A stretch of 64,000 nucleotides of DNA from Thermoflavimicrobium daqui (GTDB taxonomy: Bacteria > Bacillota > Bacilli > Thermoactinomycetales > Thermoactinomycetaceae), in assembly GCF_003313465.1 (NCBI RefSeq), contig NZ_KZ845671.1, forward strand, positions 62,001-126,000, written 5' to 3'. The stretch's first letter is position 1, and every line of letters begins with the position of its first letter. The notes under the pieces were generated by a model. It was not told where the DNA came from, did not search any database, and saw only the letters and a list, made by a program, of their open reading frames with translations. This document shows, piece after piece, positions 1-9,455 of this stretch. Both the position numbers and the translations under genes were made by a program.

Positions 1-217
1 TACAAAAAAACCTACTTTTATAGATACAATGTTTTTAAAAGCCCTTAATAAAAGGAGAGGAGGATCTGCTACTACATATCGATTGAATGCTGATTTTTTG
101 TCATTTGTAAGTGGTTGTGTACATATGAATGATCTATTCTTGAAATGCACAACCAAGTCGATCGCTATCTTTTACTATCTGTCTGATTTGGAGATATGGA
201 GTAGCAGAAGGATCTGA
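1..217. other. Window edge, no convincing gene
   Basis: A 62-codon frame (29-217) runs through here, but its start has no ribosome binding site and I recognise nothing in it. A strong purine-rich stretch at 51-63 is not followed by a sensible start. GGTTGTG (about 113) and CACAACC (about 149) could pair as a hairpin. A small gene cannot be excluded. Confidence 0.3.
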
Positions 218-694
218 GTGGATACACTTTGGTGGATACTTATCATTGTACTATTGGTATTGGGGTATGCAGGAATAATTTTACCAGTACTTCCTGATAT
301 GCCCTTGATTTGGGGAGCCTTCCTCATTTATCGTTTCTTTATTAATGATGTCGATTTGGGTTGGGGTTTTTGGATAGTGGTTCATAGTATGACCTTAGTA
401 TTTTTAATAGGCGATTTTGTGATACAGGGGTATTTGGCCAAAAAGTATGGCGGATCTAGTTGGTCTGTATGGGCCTCGATTATAGGAATGATCGTTTGTA
501 TTCCTTTCGGTCCCATTGCTATTATCGTAGGTCCTATGGTGTTAATCTTTATCATTGAGCTGGTACTCCAGAAAAATGCAAGCGATGCGTTTAAAGTTAG
601 TTTAAGTAGTGTGTTTACCTTTATCTTTGGAACAATTTTCAAACTCATTTCTGTTACTGGATTATTGGTTTGGTTTATCTGGAAAGTGGTTTAA
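218..694 (+). CDS. DUF456 family membrane protein
   Basis: This is a 158-residue, almost wholly hydrophobic protein with about four to five membrane segments, so it sits in the cytoplasmic membrane. The N-terminal run YAGIILPVLPDMPLIWGAF has the Gly/Pro-rich pattern (GxxLPxLPxxPL) typical of DUF456 proteins, whose function is unknown. The start is GTG at 218, about 6 nt after AGAAGGAT. The next gene (glnR) has its own promoter, and a good terminator follows this gene, so it is probably transcribed alone or from upstream of the window. The family call rests on the motif and length; no role can be inferred from context. Confidence 0.75.
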   Translation: MDTLWWILIIVLLVLGYAGIILPVLPDMPLIWGAFLIYRFFINDVDLGWGFWIVVHSMTLVFLIGDFVIQGYLAKKYGGSSWSVWASIIGMIVCIPFGPIAIIVGPMVLIFIIELVLQKNASDAFKVSLSSVFTFIFGTIFKLISVTGLLVWFIWKVV

Positions 695-698
695 ATGG

Positions 699-740
699 AA
701 AAGCTTATTCCTTTTATCTGCCTAAGGAATAAGCTTTTTT
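699..740 (+). terminator. Rho-independent terminator
   Basis: AAGCTTATTCC at 701-711 pairs with GGAATAAGCTT at 726-736 and is followed by a T run. It separates the DUF456 gene from glnRA. Confidence 0.85.
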
Positions 741-778
741 CTGTTTTTGTTATACTAAAATATAATTAGATTACTTCA

Positions 779-830
779 TGTCAACTTTTTTAACATTTAT
801 TTGACATGAAAGCTGACATAGGTATATAAT
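779..830 (+). promoter_or_regulatory. glnRA promoter with two GlnR operators
   Basis: TGTCAACTTTTTTAACA at 779-795 fits the GlnR/TnrA consensus TGTNA-N7-TNACA exactly. A second 17-bp site at 802-818 (TGACATGAAAGCTGACA) has one mismatch. The two sites are 6 bp apart (23 bp centre to centre), the spacing known for glnRAo1/o2 of Bacillus subtilis. The second site overlaps the -35 (TTGACA, 801-806); the -10 is TATAAT at 825-830, spacer 18. Repression of glnRA in nitrogen excess by GlnR, aided by feedback-inhibited glutamine synthetase, is inferred from this match. Confidence 0.9.
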
Positions 831-873
831 GACAACAGGAAAGACATTCTTTAAAAGAAAGGGGAATGCTGCG

Positions 874-1272
874 ATGAGGGACCATATCCGGCGGAATATG
901 CCTTTACTTCCAATGCGCATTGTCACGACGCTAACCGAACTTACACCGCGTCAAATTCGCTACTATGAGCAACAACAATTGATTCATCCAGCTCGAACCA
1001 GTGGGAATCAACGACTCTTTTCTTTTAATGATGTAGAACGACTTTTAGAAATTAAAGCATTGATTGAAAAAGGTGTGAATACTGCTGGAGTAAAAGAGGT
1101 ATTGGTGAAATCGCAGCAGGTGCTCATAGCTAAACAAGAAGTAGAAAAAGTGAAAAAAGAGTTATCCGAAAAAGAATTACGTAAAATGCTTAAACAGCAA
1201 CTAACACATCCTTTACGTCCTGGGCAAACCCTATTAAATCAAGGGGAAATGACTCGTTTCTTTAGGCACTGA
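874..1272 (+). CDS. glnR: MerR-type nitrogen regulator GlnR
   Basis: GlnR is the dimeric repressor of glutamine synthetase and other nitrogen genes. The protein is 132 aa from ATG 874, which follows AAAGGGG at about 859-865; a longer frame from 829 lies in the promoter and is not used. Residues 20-75 form the MerR winged helix (LTPRQIRYYEQQQLI, then SGNQRLFSFNDVERL). The tail is rich in Lys/Glu and ends LLNQGEMTRFFRH, the C-terminal region that in GlnR acts as an autoinhibitory segment relieved by feedback-inhibited glutamine synthetase. It lies 32 bp before glnA, and both are controlled by the two GlnR boxes upstream. The synteny and operators make the assignment firm. Confidence 0.95.
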   Translation: MRDHIRRNMPLLPMRIVTTLTELTPRQIRYYEQQQLIHPARTSGNQRLFSFNDVERLLEIKALIEKGVNTAGVKEVLVKSQQVLIAKQEVEKVKKELSEKELRKMLKQQLTHPLRPGQTLLNQGEMTRFFRH

Positions 1273-1304
1273 TCGATGAAACTAAATGAAGGGAAGGCCA
1301 ATAC

Positions 1305-2642
1305 ATGCCTAAAAAATTCACCAAAGAAGATATTTTAAAGATTGCTGAGCAAGAAAACGTTCAATATATTCGTTTGCAATTTACCGATTTGCTTGGAACT
1401 ATTAAAAATGTAGAAATCCCTCGTAGTCAATTACAAAAAGCACTTGATAATAAAATGATGTTTGATGGCTCTTCGATTGAAGGATTTGTTCGCATTGAAG
1501 AATCAGATATGTACTTATTTCCAGATTTAGATACTTGGTTTATTTATCCTTGGGACAATGACCTTGGGAAAGTAGCAGGACTTACATGTGATATTTATAA
1601 TCCAGATGGAACTCCTTTTGAAGGAGATCCACGTGGAATCTTGAAGAAAGTATTAAAAGAAGCACAAGAAATGGGCTTCACTGACTTAAATGTAGGAACG
1701 GAGCCGGAGTTCTTTCTCTTTAAAGCAGATGAAAATGGCGAACCTACGATGAATCTAAACGATAAAGGTGGATATTTTGATTTAGCACCATTGGATTTGG
1801 GTGAAAATTGTCGTCGTGATATCGTACTTACTCTTGATAAGATGGGCTTTGAAGTAGAAGCTTCTCACCATGAAGTAGCTCCTGGACAACATGAGATCGA
1901 TTTTAAATATGCAGATGCTGTGACAACAGCAGATAATATTCAAATCTTTAAATTAGTGGTTAAAAATATTGCTCGTAATTATGGATTACACGCAACTTTT
2001 ATGCCAAAGCCTCTGTTTGGGGTAAGTGGTTCAGGTATGCACTGTCATTTATCTCTTTTCAAAGATCATGTAAATGTTTTCTTTGATGAGAAGGATGAAT
2101 TAGGTCTAAGTGAAACGGCTCGTTATTTCTTAGCAGGTATTTTAAAACATGCTCGTGCTTTTACAGCAATCACCAATCCAACCGTTAATTCATATAAGCG
2201 TTTAGTACCTGGATATGAAGCTCCGTGTTATGTCGCATGGTCGGCGAAAAATCGCAGTCCATTAGTACGAATTCCGGCATCTCGTGGACTTAGTACACGT
2301 GTTGAGTTACGGAGTCCAGACCCATCTGCTAATCCATACCTTGCTCTTGCTGTTATGCTTAAGGCAGGTTTGGATGGTATAAAAAATAAATTAGAATTGC
2401 CATCACAGGTAGATCGAAATATTTATATTATGGATGAAGCAGAGCGCAGAGACGCTGGTATAGAAAGCTTACCAGCTAGCTTAGTAGAAGCTTTAGAAGA
2501 GTTGAAAAATAATCCAGTTATCATCGATGCGCTTGGAGAACATGCATTAAGCCATTTTATCGAAGCAAAAGAAATCGAATGGGATATGTTCCGCACACAT
2601 GTACACGAATGGGAACGTGAACAATATATGTCTTTGTACTAA
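1305..2642 (+). CDS. glnA: Glutamine synthetase type I
   Basis: GlnA makes glutamine from glutamate, ammonia and ATP as a cytoplasmic dodecamer. At 445 aa it has the length of the Gram-positive GSI-alpha enzymes, which are regulated by feedback inhibition and protein contacts rather than by adenylylation. Visible family signatures include FDGSSIEGF near residue 53 (Asp/Ser latch), EPEFFLF near 130, GSGMHCH near 240, [17 protein letters not shown] near 300 and the Arg-rich [19 protein letters not shown] near 330. The start follows GAAGGGAAGG. It forms an operon with glnR and ends in a strong terminator. When inhibited by glutamine it is expected to stimulate GlnR binding to the operators upstream. 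Confidence 0.97.
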   Translation: MPKKFTKEDILKIAEQENVQYIRLQFTDLLGTIKNVEIPRSQLQKALDNKMMFDGSSIEGFVRIEESDMYLFPDLDTWFIYPWDNDLGKVAGLTCDIYNPDGTPFEGDPRGILKKVLKEAQEMGFTDLNVGTEPEFFLFKADENGEPTMNLNDKGGYFDLAPLDLGENCRRDIVLTLDKMGFEVEASHHEVAPGQHEIDFKYADAVTTADNIQIFKLVVKNIARNYGLHATFMPKPLFGVSGSGMHCHLSLFKDHVNVFFDEKDELGLSETARYFLAGILKHARAFTAITNPTVNSYKRLVPGYEAPCYVAWSAKNRSPLVRIPASRGLSTRVELRSPDPSANPYLALAVMLKAGLDGIKNKLELPSQVDRNIYIMDEAERRDAGIESLPASLVEALEELKNNPVIIDALGEHALSHFIEAKEIEWDMFRTHVHEWEREQYMSLY

Positions 2643-2659
2643 GTAAGCTTGTTATACTT

Positions 2660-2700
2660 AATCCTCTACCTTGCGGATTTATAGGTAGGGGATTATTTTA
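2660..2700 (+). terminator. glnRA terminator
   Basis: AATCCTCTACCT at 2660-2671 pairs with AGGTAGGGGATT at 2683-2694 (one G-U pair), followed by ATTTTA. Confidence 0.85.
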
Positions 2701-2791
2701 TATAATAAAAATAGGAAGTTATTGGTTAGTCGAAAGAGTGCTCTGAAAATGTACCGTATGTTCAATCTGACGAAGAGGAAGAAGGGATTGG

Positions 2792-5143
2792 ATGTTGACA
2801 GGTTTATTACTCCTGAGTGTCATTGTGTTAGCATTTATTGTCATTCATTTTTATACAAAATTAAAGCAATTAGAGCAGCGAATTAAAAGTGTGGATGAAT
2901 CATTGCAACACTTGAGGCAGAACGGGTACCAAACAGATTGGATTAAAGAGTCACTAGTTCCCTTAGATAAAAAGAATAACGCAATTAAAGAACAGATACC
3001 TGTCGTACAAGAAGAAGCAGGTAGGATATCTACACAGCCATACGAGAAGATAGAAACAGAATTCCAAGTAGAAAAAGCGGGTGATGAGTTTACTTCCGAG
3101 GTGTCAGAGCCAATACAAGTTAAACCAGAAAACCAATCACTACAAGCAGAAGTGCCAGATTTAGGTTCAATGGAAGTTCAAGATGCCAGAACAAAGACCG
3201 AATGGGAGATGCTGATTGGCGGCAAATGGCTGAATCGGATTGGTGCGATTGCTTTAATTCTTGGGATTGGTTTCTTTATTAAATATGCTTTTGATCATGA
3301 ATGGATTAATGAAACGGCTCGAGTATTAATTGGGGCAGTGATCGGAGGATTATTGTTATGGGGTGGAGCACGCTCTTATAAGAAGAACATACCTATTTTT
3401 GGTCAAGGTATAGTGGGCGGGATTGCGATTTTTTATTTATCTGCTTATGCAACTTATAATTTTTATCAACTCGTTTCCTATGAAATCGCTTTACTTTTGA
3501 TGACAAGTGTTACTATCCTTGCTTTTCAGCAAGCTATGCGATATAACTCGCTGGCAATTAGTATTCTTGGCTGGATCGGTGGTTTTTTAACTCCTTTCTT
3601 ATTAAATTCGGGCGAAGTTAGTACCATCGGATTATTAAGCTATTTGGCTTTCTTAGCGGTCGGCATGGTGTGGATAACAGTAAAAAAAGAGAAATGGCGA
3701 GTTCTTTATTTTTTAACTTTTGTGGGTATTTATCTTATTTCTCTTATTTGGATAATTCATTTATCAAATCGGCAGTCGGAGTTTGGATGGTTATTTTTCT
3801 TTACCACTTTGTTTTGGGCTATTTTTTATCTGTTTGAAAATTATTTGCTTATTCGTCCGAGGAGAAAACGTTTTTCCTTCCTTATTTGCCATGTGGGAAA
3901 TACGCTCCTTTACTATGTAACATTAATCATTCTCTTTTTACCAGATCATCGGAAATGGATGGGGCTTATTACCTTGAGTGTAGGTATCCTTTATCTTATA
4001 CCAATTCTATTACAAGGACGCTTTTCATCATTACATAAACTTTCTCCATGGCAAGAAGATCGCTTTAGTTTGACTTTCTACAGCTTACTGATCATGGCCA
4101 CAACCTGGGAATGGATGAAGTTTCCACTCGTATATCTGTGGACGATTGAAGCTTTTCTGATTTCTATAATAGGTATCCATTGGAAAAAACAGGCAAGTCA
4201 TTGGTTTGGAGTTGGATTACTGTCTCTTACGAGTTGGTATCTACTCTTCTTATCTTCGAATGAAGTGGTAAGTATTCCACTTTGGAATCAACGCGCTTTG
4301 GCTTGTTTATTACTAGCCTTTGCTTTTGGAGTTCTCGCTTTCTTCTATGGAACAGCTAAGCTTCGATATGCAAAGAGAATTTCACAAATCTACCATCTCA
4401 CTTGGGCTATCTTCATTTGGATAGGAATTTTGTCCGTGGAATGGATAAATGGTTTGGAAAAATGGTTATTCCCAAATGATCCGCAGTTTATATTATTAAT
4501 GGTTTTATTTGCTTCATGGATGTTCTATAGTTTGGTGATTCATTGGTTTGGGATAAGGTTTAAACTGGAATGTATGATTTATCTATCGTGGATTATTATG
4601 GCTGTAAGCATATTTGGAGTAGTTACAGTTGGTTTTTCTTATGAGCCAATCCATAGCTTTATACCTGTATTGAATCTTCGTCTTTTGGTTTTTCTAATCG
4701 CTGTTTTCATATTATGGATTCATTTAAAATGGTGGCAAAGCCAGAAAATCGTTGACAATAAGTGGATTCCATTAACTTTTACTTTAGGGATCGCTGGGCT
4801 AATGTTTGAATTAGTTTCAGTAGAAGTACTTGATTATTTTAATCGTCTCTTACTTCATCAACAATATTCGGATCATTTTATCCATTTACAACAATGGTCG
4901 TTATCCATTACGTGGCTTATTTATTCGAGTATATTAATGACGATAGGTATTTGGAGGAAAATACAAAGCGTTCGTTTTCTATCAATCGGATTGTTTGGTA
5001 TTGCGATTTTAAAAATCTTTGTATTCGACCTTCAATTTTTGGATACCCTATATCGGATTATCTCTTTTATTGGGCTTGGATTGATCCTACTTGGAATCTC
5101 TTTTATTTATCAAAAATATAAACATTGGTTTCGTCAGTGGTAG
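2792..5143 (+). CDS. DUF2339 polytopic membrane protein
   Basis: This is a 783-aa protein. One N-terminal membrane helix (residues 1-20) is followed by a coiled-coil-prone, charged linker to about residue 130, then some twenty or more hydrophobic segments to the end. The start of the membrane block, GGKWLNRIGAIALILGIGFF then IKYAFDHEW, is the signature of DUF2339 'predicted membrane protein' families, which are usually this long. Function is unknown. The start at 2792 follows GAAGAAGGG. The gene stands alone between two terminators, and a convergent gene follows. Confidence 0.8.
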   Translation: MLTGLLLLSVIVLAFIVIHFYTKLKQLEQRIKSVDESLQHLRQNGYQTDWIKESLVPLDKKNNAIKEQIPVVQEEAGRISTQPYEKIETEFQVEKAGDEFTSEVSEPIQVKPENQSLQAEVPDLGSMEVQDARTKTEWEMLIGGKWLNRIGAIALILGIGFFIKYAFDHEWINETARVLIGAVIGGLLLWGGARSYKKNIPIFGQGIVGGIAIFYLSAYATYNFYQLVSYEIALLLMTSVTILAFQQAMRYNSLAISILGWIGGFLTPFLLNSGEVSTIGLLSYLAFLAVGMVWITVKKEKWRVLYFLTFVGIYLISLIWIIHLSNRQSEFGWLFFFTTLFWAIFYLFENYLLIRPRRKRFSFLICHVGNTLLYYVTLIILFLPDHRKWMGLITLSVGILYLIPILLQGRFSSLHKLSPWQEDRFSLTFYSLLIMATTWEWMKFPLVYLWTIEAFLISIIGIHWKKQASHWFGVGLLSLTSWYLLFLSSNEVVSIPLWNQRALACLLLAFAFGVLAFFYGTAKLRYAKRISQIYHLTWAIFIWIGILSVEWINGLEKWLFPNDPQFILLMVLFASWMFYSLVIHWFGIRFKLECMIYLSWIIMAVSIFGVVTVGFSYEPIHSFIPVLNLRLLVFLIAVFILWIHLKWWQSQKIVDNKWIPLTFTLGIAGLMFELVSVEVLDYFNRLLLHQQYSDHFIHLQQWSLSITWLIYSSILMTIGIWRKIQSVRFLSIGLFGIAILKIFVFDLQFLDTLYRIISFIGLGLILLGISFIYQKYKHWFRQW

Positions 5144-5190
5144 ATTCTTATTTTAGTTTGTTAGGAAATGGCTGAAATATGTTTGATTAA

Positions 5191-5232
5191 AAAAAGCTTA
5201 GTCCCTTCTGGATAGAGGGGACTAAGCTTTTG
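5191..5232. terminator. Bidirectional terminator
   Basis: AAAAGCTTAGTCCC at 5192-5205 pairs with GGGACTAAGCTTTT at 5218-5231, with A and T runs on either side, so it can serve the DUF2339 gene and the convergent capA-like gene. Confidence 0.85.
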
Positions 5233-5302
5233 TTCGTTTCATATAACCGTTTTCTTTAAAAAAGGAAAACGAAGTTATTAGATAGTTTATCAGCTTGTCC
5301 AA

Positions 5303-6427
5303 TTATTTGGTATAGATCGGAAATTTTTGTTTACTGGTGATGACATCTACGATATTTTGATAAGATGTTTTCCATTTTGTCTTGGTTATTCCTGGCCAGT
5401 TCTCTAAAGACTCTGGCTGATCCGAAGGAAGTGGGACAACTTCAACATAGTATCCCTTTTTATAAGTTAAAATAGGAAGGAAAGACACATTTTCTATTTT
5501 AACTTGGTTCTTAACAGGATCTTTCACGACATCAAAGTAGATAATGGCACTCTCATCTGTATGAGGTTGTACTTGATAGGACATGAAGTTCCCCATGGAG
5601 TATATGATTAGTTTTTCTTTTCCATCTACGTTTACTTTCTCAACACGTTGGAGCACATGGGGATGATTACCTAATATAGCATCCGCTCCGTCTTTTAAAA
5701 CTTGCTTTGCTACTTTCTTTTGATATTCATTAGGCTGTTTTTGATATTCTTCTCCGAAATGAAGCGAGACGGCTACAAAATCAGCCCCTTGCTTTTTGGC
5801 ATCTTCAATATCTTTTTTGATCTGCTCTAGTTTAATTCGATTTACTAAATAATTTTTAGGGACGGGGATGCCATTGGTCATTTCAGTGTAAGATAAAAAG
5901 GCAAATTTAATGCCATTTTTTTCTACAAAAGCAGGTTTTCTTTTACCAGGAGATGGTGCAGTACCTGCTGTTTTAATCCCTTTTTCATTTAACACGCGAT
6001 AGGTACGTTTCACACCAGGTACACCTGTATCTATTGAATGATTGTTTGCTGTACTAACTACATCAAACCCACTTGCTTTGATGGCATCAGCAATTTCATC
6101 TGGTGAATTAAAATGGGGATAGCCCATATAGGGTTCTTTCCCCAGAAGGGTAAATTCAAAGTTTCCAATCGCAATATCGGGTTCAGTCAGATAAGGTTTT
6201 ATACTCTTGAAGAAATGGTCAAAATTATAGGTTCCATCTTTCTTTTTTCCCCCTTTGATTTGCCAATCATGCATCATGATATCTCCAGTAGCAGCAATGG
6301 TTGCTTTAGTAGGTGTGGCTTGTATGGGTTGATCTTTCGCTTTAATGTCTGTAGATTCATTATCGCTTAATAATCCAAAGTCAAAAAACCAAGCTCCTAG
6401 ACTCAAAATGATAATAACTAGGATCAC
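5303..6427 (-). CDS. CapA/PgsA family metallophosphatase-like protein
   Basis: This 374-aa protein has one N-terminal membrane helix and an extracytoplasmic PGA_cap domain. CapA family proteins take part in poly-gamma-glutamate capsule synthesis or export; the fold is a calcineurin-like phosphoesterase. Motifs seen are ATGDIMMHD near residue 46, GNFEF near 92, STANNHSID near 125, LHFGEEY near 222, GNHPHVLQ near 250 and IYSMGNFM near 275. No capB/capC neighbours are present, so a capsule role is not supported by context. The start is uncertain: GTG at 6427 follows AAGAAGG, but the frame stays open to CTG (6445) and ATT (6448), which follow AGGAGA and would give a typical Met-Lys-Lys start. Confidence 0.8.
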   Translation of the reverse strand: MILVIIILSLGAWFFDFGLLSDNESTDIKAKDQPIQATPTKATIAATGDIMMHDWQIKGGKKKDGTYNFDHFFKSIKPYLTEPDIAIGNFEFTLLGKEPYMGYPHFNSPDEIADAIKASGFDVVSTANNHSIDTGVPGVKRTYRVLNEKGIKTAGTAPSPGKRKPAFVEKNGIKFAFLSYTEMTNGIPVPKNYLVNRIKLEQIKKDIEDAKKQGADFVAVSLHFGEEYQKQPNEYQKKVAKQVLKDGADAILGNHPHVLQRVEKVNVDGKEKLIIYSMGNFMSYQVQPHTDESAIIYFDVVKDPVKNQVKIENVSFLPILTYKKGYYVEVVPLPSDQPESLENWPGITKTKWKTSYQNIVDVITSKQKFPIYTK

Positions 6428-6687
6428 AATAAGGACCTTCTTCAGAATGAATCATCTCCTATTATTCATTTGTCTATTTTTTATATAGAGTTTATTGCTT
6501 GAACCCCAGCAGAGACTAGTAGACTGAAAAATAACACGGGACACCCTATTCTATAAATTCTGAATTTACCTCTAGATATTTTTTGTATTGGATAGGGTTT
6601 AAGCAACACCTCTAATTTATCTCTTACAAGAATATATTAAATCATTTTCTACAAGATTTCTATTTCTCGATGGACGTGTTACGAGAA

Positions 6688-6717
6688 TTGACTCATTTAG
6701 AAGAGGGAAGGTATAAT
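6688..6717 (+). promoter_or_regulatory. Probable sigma-A promoter of asnS
   Basis: TTGACT at 6688-6693 and TATAAT at 6712-6717, spacer 18. The region 6461-6687 upstream holds no gene. It contains an imperfect ACCCTAT/ATAGGGT pairing but no T-box antiterminator consensus. Confidence 0.7.
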
Positions 6718-6753
6718 TAAAATTAGTGTTATTTTTGGATGGAGGTTACATAC

Positions 6754-8046
6754 GTGTTGGTGACAATTGATCAAATTGCTAAATATGTAGGACAAGAAGT
6801 GAAGATGGGTGGCTGGTTACATAACAAACGCTCAAGTGGAAAAATCCAGTTTTTGCAGTTTCGTGATGGAACTGGATTTATCCAAGGTGTTTTAGTGAAG
6901 AAACAAGTGGAACCAGAAGTATGGGAAACAGCTAAACAGCTTACTCAAGAAAGCTCTTTGTATATTTGGGGAACTGTTCGAGCAGATGAACGTGCTCCAA
7001 GTGGCTTTGAGTTGGATGTCCATAAAATAGAAGTGATTCAAATTGCCGAGGATTATCCAATTCAAAAGAAAGAGCATGGCGTTGATTTTCTGATGGATCA
7101 CCGTCATCTGTGGATTCGTTCACCTAAACAGCGCGCTGTGTTAAAGATTCGTGCTGAAATTATTCGTGCGATCCAAGATTACTTGGATCAACATGGTTTT
7201 ACTTTGGTTGACCCACCTATTTTAACACCGTCTTCTTGTGAAGGAACTACAAACTTGTTCCATACTAAGTATTTTGATGAAGATGCTTATTTAACCCAAA
7301 GCGGACAATTATATATGGAAGCAGCGGCGATCGCTTTAAATAAGGTTTATTCATTTGGACCCACGTTTCGAGCAGAAAAGTCGAAAACACGTCGCCATTT
7401 AATCGAATTTTGGATGATTGAGCCGGAGATGGCTTTTGTCGATCATGAACGAAACTTGGAAATTCAAGAACAATTGATTGCCCATATTGTTACCCATGTC
7501 TTAAATCATTGTAAGTCTGAGTTAAAGACACTGGGACGGGATATAGAAAAACTTGAAAAAATTAAAGCACCATTTCCACGCATCACCTACGATGAAGCTG
7601 TTGAACTATTACACAAAGAAGGCTTCACTGATTTTAAGTGGGGCGAAGACTTTGGTGCACCCCATGAGACCAAAATTGCTGAAAGCTTTGAGAGACCCGT
7701 TTTTATCACGCATTATCCAACCGAAATTAAAGCTTTTTATATGAAACCTGACCCAGCACGTCCTGAAGTTGTACTATGTGCAGACTTAATTGCTCCAGAA
7801 GGATATGGGGAAATCATAGGAGGAAGTCAGCGGATTGATGATCCAACGTTATTAGCAGAGCGCTTTGAAGCGCATAATCTACCCAAAGAAGCCTATGCTT
7901 GGTATTTGGATCTGAGAAAATATGGATCTGTACCCCATTCCGGATTTGGACTGGGCTTAGAAAGAACTGTTGCTTGGATCTGTGGCTTAGAACATGTACG
8001 GGAAACCATTCCGTTCCCACGGATGCTATATCGCTTATATCCATAA
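6754..8046 (+). CDS. asnS: Asparaginyl-tRNA synthetase
   Basis: AsnRS charges tRNA-Asn with asparagine in the cytoplasm. I use GTG 6754, 8 nt after GGAGG (6741-6745); the upstream ATG 6739 would overlap this ribosome binding site. This gives 430 aa, the usual Bacillus length. The N-terminal OB-fold anticodon-binding domain spans about 1-115 ([20 protein letters not shown]). The class II catalytic core follows, with motif 2 around [16 protein letters not shown] and motif 3 at [15 protein letters not shown] near the C-terminus. [10 protein letters not shown] is characteristic of AsnRS rather than AspRS. The dnaD gene follows, as in many Bacillales. Confidence 0.95.
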   Translation: MLVTIDQIAKYVGQEVKMGGWLHNKRSSGKIQFLQFRDGTGFIQGVLVKKQVEPEVWETAKQLTQESSLYIWGTVRADERAPSGFELDVHKIEVIQIAEDYPIQKKEHGVDFLMDHRHLWIRSPKQRAVLKIRAEIIRAIQDYLDQHGFTLVDPPILTPSSCEGTTNLFHTKYFDEDAYLTQSGQLYMEAAAIALNKVYSFGPTFRAEKSKTRRHLIEFWMIEPEMAFVDHERNLEIQEQLIAHIVTHVLNHCKSELKTLGRDIEKLEKIKAPFPRITYDEAVELLHKEGFTDFKWGEDFGAPHETKIAESFERPVFITHYPTEIKAFYMKPDPARPEVVLCADLIAPEGYGEIIGGSQRIDDPTLLAERFEAHNLPKEAYAWYLDLRKYGSVPHSGFGLGLERTVAWICGLEHVRETIPFPRMLYRLYP

Positions 8047-8150
8047 TCAAGTATGGAATTAATCAATGGTGAAATCCGGTATGAACTAGACTGGAAAATG
8101 ACATCACTATGGGATAGAAATAATCGACGAGTTGATTTGGATAGCAAAAA

Positions 8151-8193
8151 AAGCATCGGTATATCGGTTTATATATACCGATGCTTTTTTATT
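8151..8193 (+). terminator. asnS terminator
   Basis: AAGCATCGGTATAT at 8151-8164 pairs perfectly with ATATACCGATGCTT at 8173-8186 and is followed by a T run. Confidence 0.9.
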
Positions 8194-8260
8194 TTTCAAG
8201 TCTGTTTCTAAAGCTAGAAAGAATGATATAGTTATAGATTGAGGAGAGAGGAGGATGAAC

Positions 8261-8986
8261 ATGGAACAGAATGGGATGGTTCAGACTGGACTGGTTCATC
8301 TCCTTCAGGAAGGTTCTATCGCCTTACCTGTTGTGCTGTTAAAAGAATATAAACGATTAGGGCTATCAGAAAAAGAAGTCATGCTACTGATTCATCTGAT
8401 CTTATTTCGAGAGAAGGAGCAAAAACTTTTTCCTTCGATCGGTGAATTAAAGGAGCGTATGAATGGGACTACCGATGAATTACTTCAATTGATTGAGCGT
8501 CTAGTGAAAAGTGGTTTGTTGAAAATTGAAGAAGAATTGGATGAAGAAGGGCTTCATTCAGAACGCTATTCGTTAGTTCCTTTGTTTGAACGGTTAATTT
8601 CTTCTTACACAGAAGAGAAAAATGACAAAATCGCTTTGGAGGAAACCACATACGATTCGATTTTTCATCTATTTGAACAAGAATTTGGACGTCCATTATC
8701 GCCATGGGAATGTGAAACACTAGCACAATGGATCGATACAGATGGTTATCAAGAAGAGCTAATTGAAGCAGCACTCAGAGAAGCGATTTATTGTGGGAAA
8801 ATGAATATACGCTACATCGATCGTATTCTATTGGAATGGCAACAACACAAAATTGAAACAGTTGAACAAGCGATCGAATATTCTAGGAAGTTTCGGCAAA
8901 AAGGAACTTTATATCAATCATCAGAAAGAAATAGCTCACCAAAGCCTGCTTTTTCTTTTTATAATTGGGTAAATCAAGAATCCTAA
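8261..8986 (+). CDS. dnaD: DNA replication initiation protein DnaD
   Basis: DnaD remodels DNA and helps load the replicative helicase with DnaA, DnaB and DnaI at the origin and at PriA restart sites. The protein is 241 aa from ATG 8261, 6 nt after AGGAGG; ATG 8255 abuts that site but could use GAGGAG at 8241. Residues about 10-110 are the N-terminal winged-helix (DDBH1) domain, and about 125-205 the DnaD/DnaB C-terminal domain with YDSIFHLFEQEFGRPLSPWE and AIYCGKMNIRYIDRILLEW (compare the YxxxI/W motif). Position behind asnS supports the call. Confidence 0.92.
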   Translation: MEQNGMVQTGLVHLLQEGSIALPVVLLKEYKRLGLSEKEVMLLIHLILFREKEQKLFPSIGELKERMNGTTDELLQLIERLVKSGLLKIEEELDEEGLHSERYSLVPLFERLISSYTEEKNDKIALEETTYDSIFHLFEQEFGRPLSPWECETLAQWIDTDGYQEELIEAALREAIYCGKMNIRYIDRILLEWQQHKIETVEQAIEYSRKFRQKGTLYQSSERNSSPKPAFSFYNWVNQES

Positions 8987-9003
8987 TCTAAGGAAGAATA
9001 ATG

Positions 9004-9042
9004 ATCCTAGCATCTTTTCATGGATGCTAGGATTTGCTTTTT
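9004..9042 (+). terminator. dnaD terminator
   Basis: ATCCTAGCATC at 9004-9014 pairs with GATGCTAGGAT at 9023-9033, followed by a T-rich stretch. Confidence 0.85.
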
Positions 9043-9109
9043 TCTTGGGCATATTTTGATTTATTCATACATATAAATTCTTTATCTATGATAAGACTGA
9101 GGTGATCAA

Positions 9110-9307
9110 GTGAGTTTATTTGGCTTTGGATGGTCCGATGTTCATGCTGAAGAAAAAAGTAGCGGTTGGTTTCAAGTTCGTGTAGATGAAAAAATAGGGT
9201 TCGGTTGGGCACAAATTAAAGAGACGTCTCGATGTGAACGGCATCAGCCCCATTTTTATTTGTTTGGAGCACCTCGACCCTGTGCTTGTTGCGGACGGAT
9301 GGATTAA
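9110..9307 (+). CDS. Small Cys-rich protein of unknown function
   Basis: A 65-aa protein starting at GTG 9110, after GAGGTGATCAA. The N-terminal half is rich in Gly/Phe/Trp (FGFGW, IGFGWAQI, SGWFQV). The C-terminus holds four Cys (RCERH, then PCACCG) and His residues that could bind a metal. I do not recognise the family. It has its own ribosome binding site and its own terminator, and lies between dnaD and recQ. A real gene is likely because the start, stop and terminator fit together. Confidence 0.6.
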   Translation: MSLFGFGWSDVHAEEKSSGWFQVRVDEKIGFGWAQIKETSRCERHQPHFYLFGAPRPCACCGRMD

Positions 9308-9331
9308 GATAGATGGGATATATTTTGGATT

Positions 9332-9358
9332 AGACATACTTTGGTGTGTCTATTTTTT
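9332..9358 (+). terminator. Terminator
   Basis: AGACATAC pairs with GTGTGTCT around a TTTG loop, followed by ATTTTTTG. Confidence 0.75.
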
Positions 9359-9455
9359 GTTCCAAAATCACCCCTGATCTATTTTTCCTCTCGAAAAATA
9401 GGATTGGATACCCTATGATAGAAAAGAGAGGTTTGGGTCGAGAGAGGTGAATAGT

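Noticed and set aside
6461-6738. Possible T-box riboswitch before asnS
   Set aside because: No antiterminator consensus (AGGGTGGNACCGCG) and no terminator before the gene; a normal promoter lies just upstream.
7814-8156. Minus-strand frames across the end of asnS
   Set aside because: Shadow frames of a conserved gene, with no ribosome binding sites.
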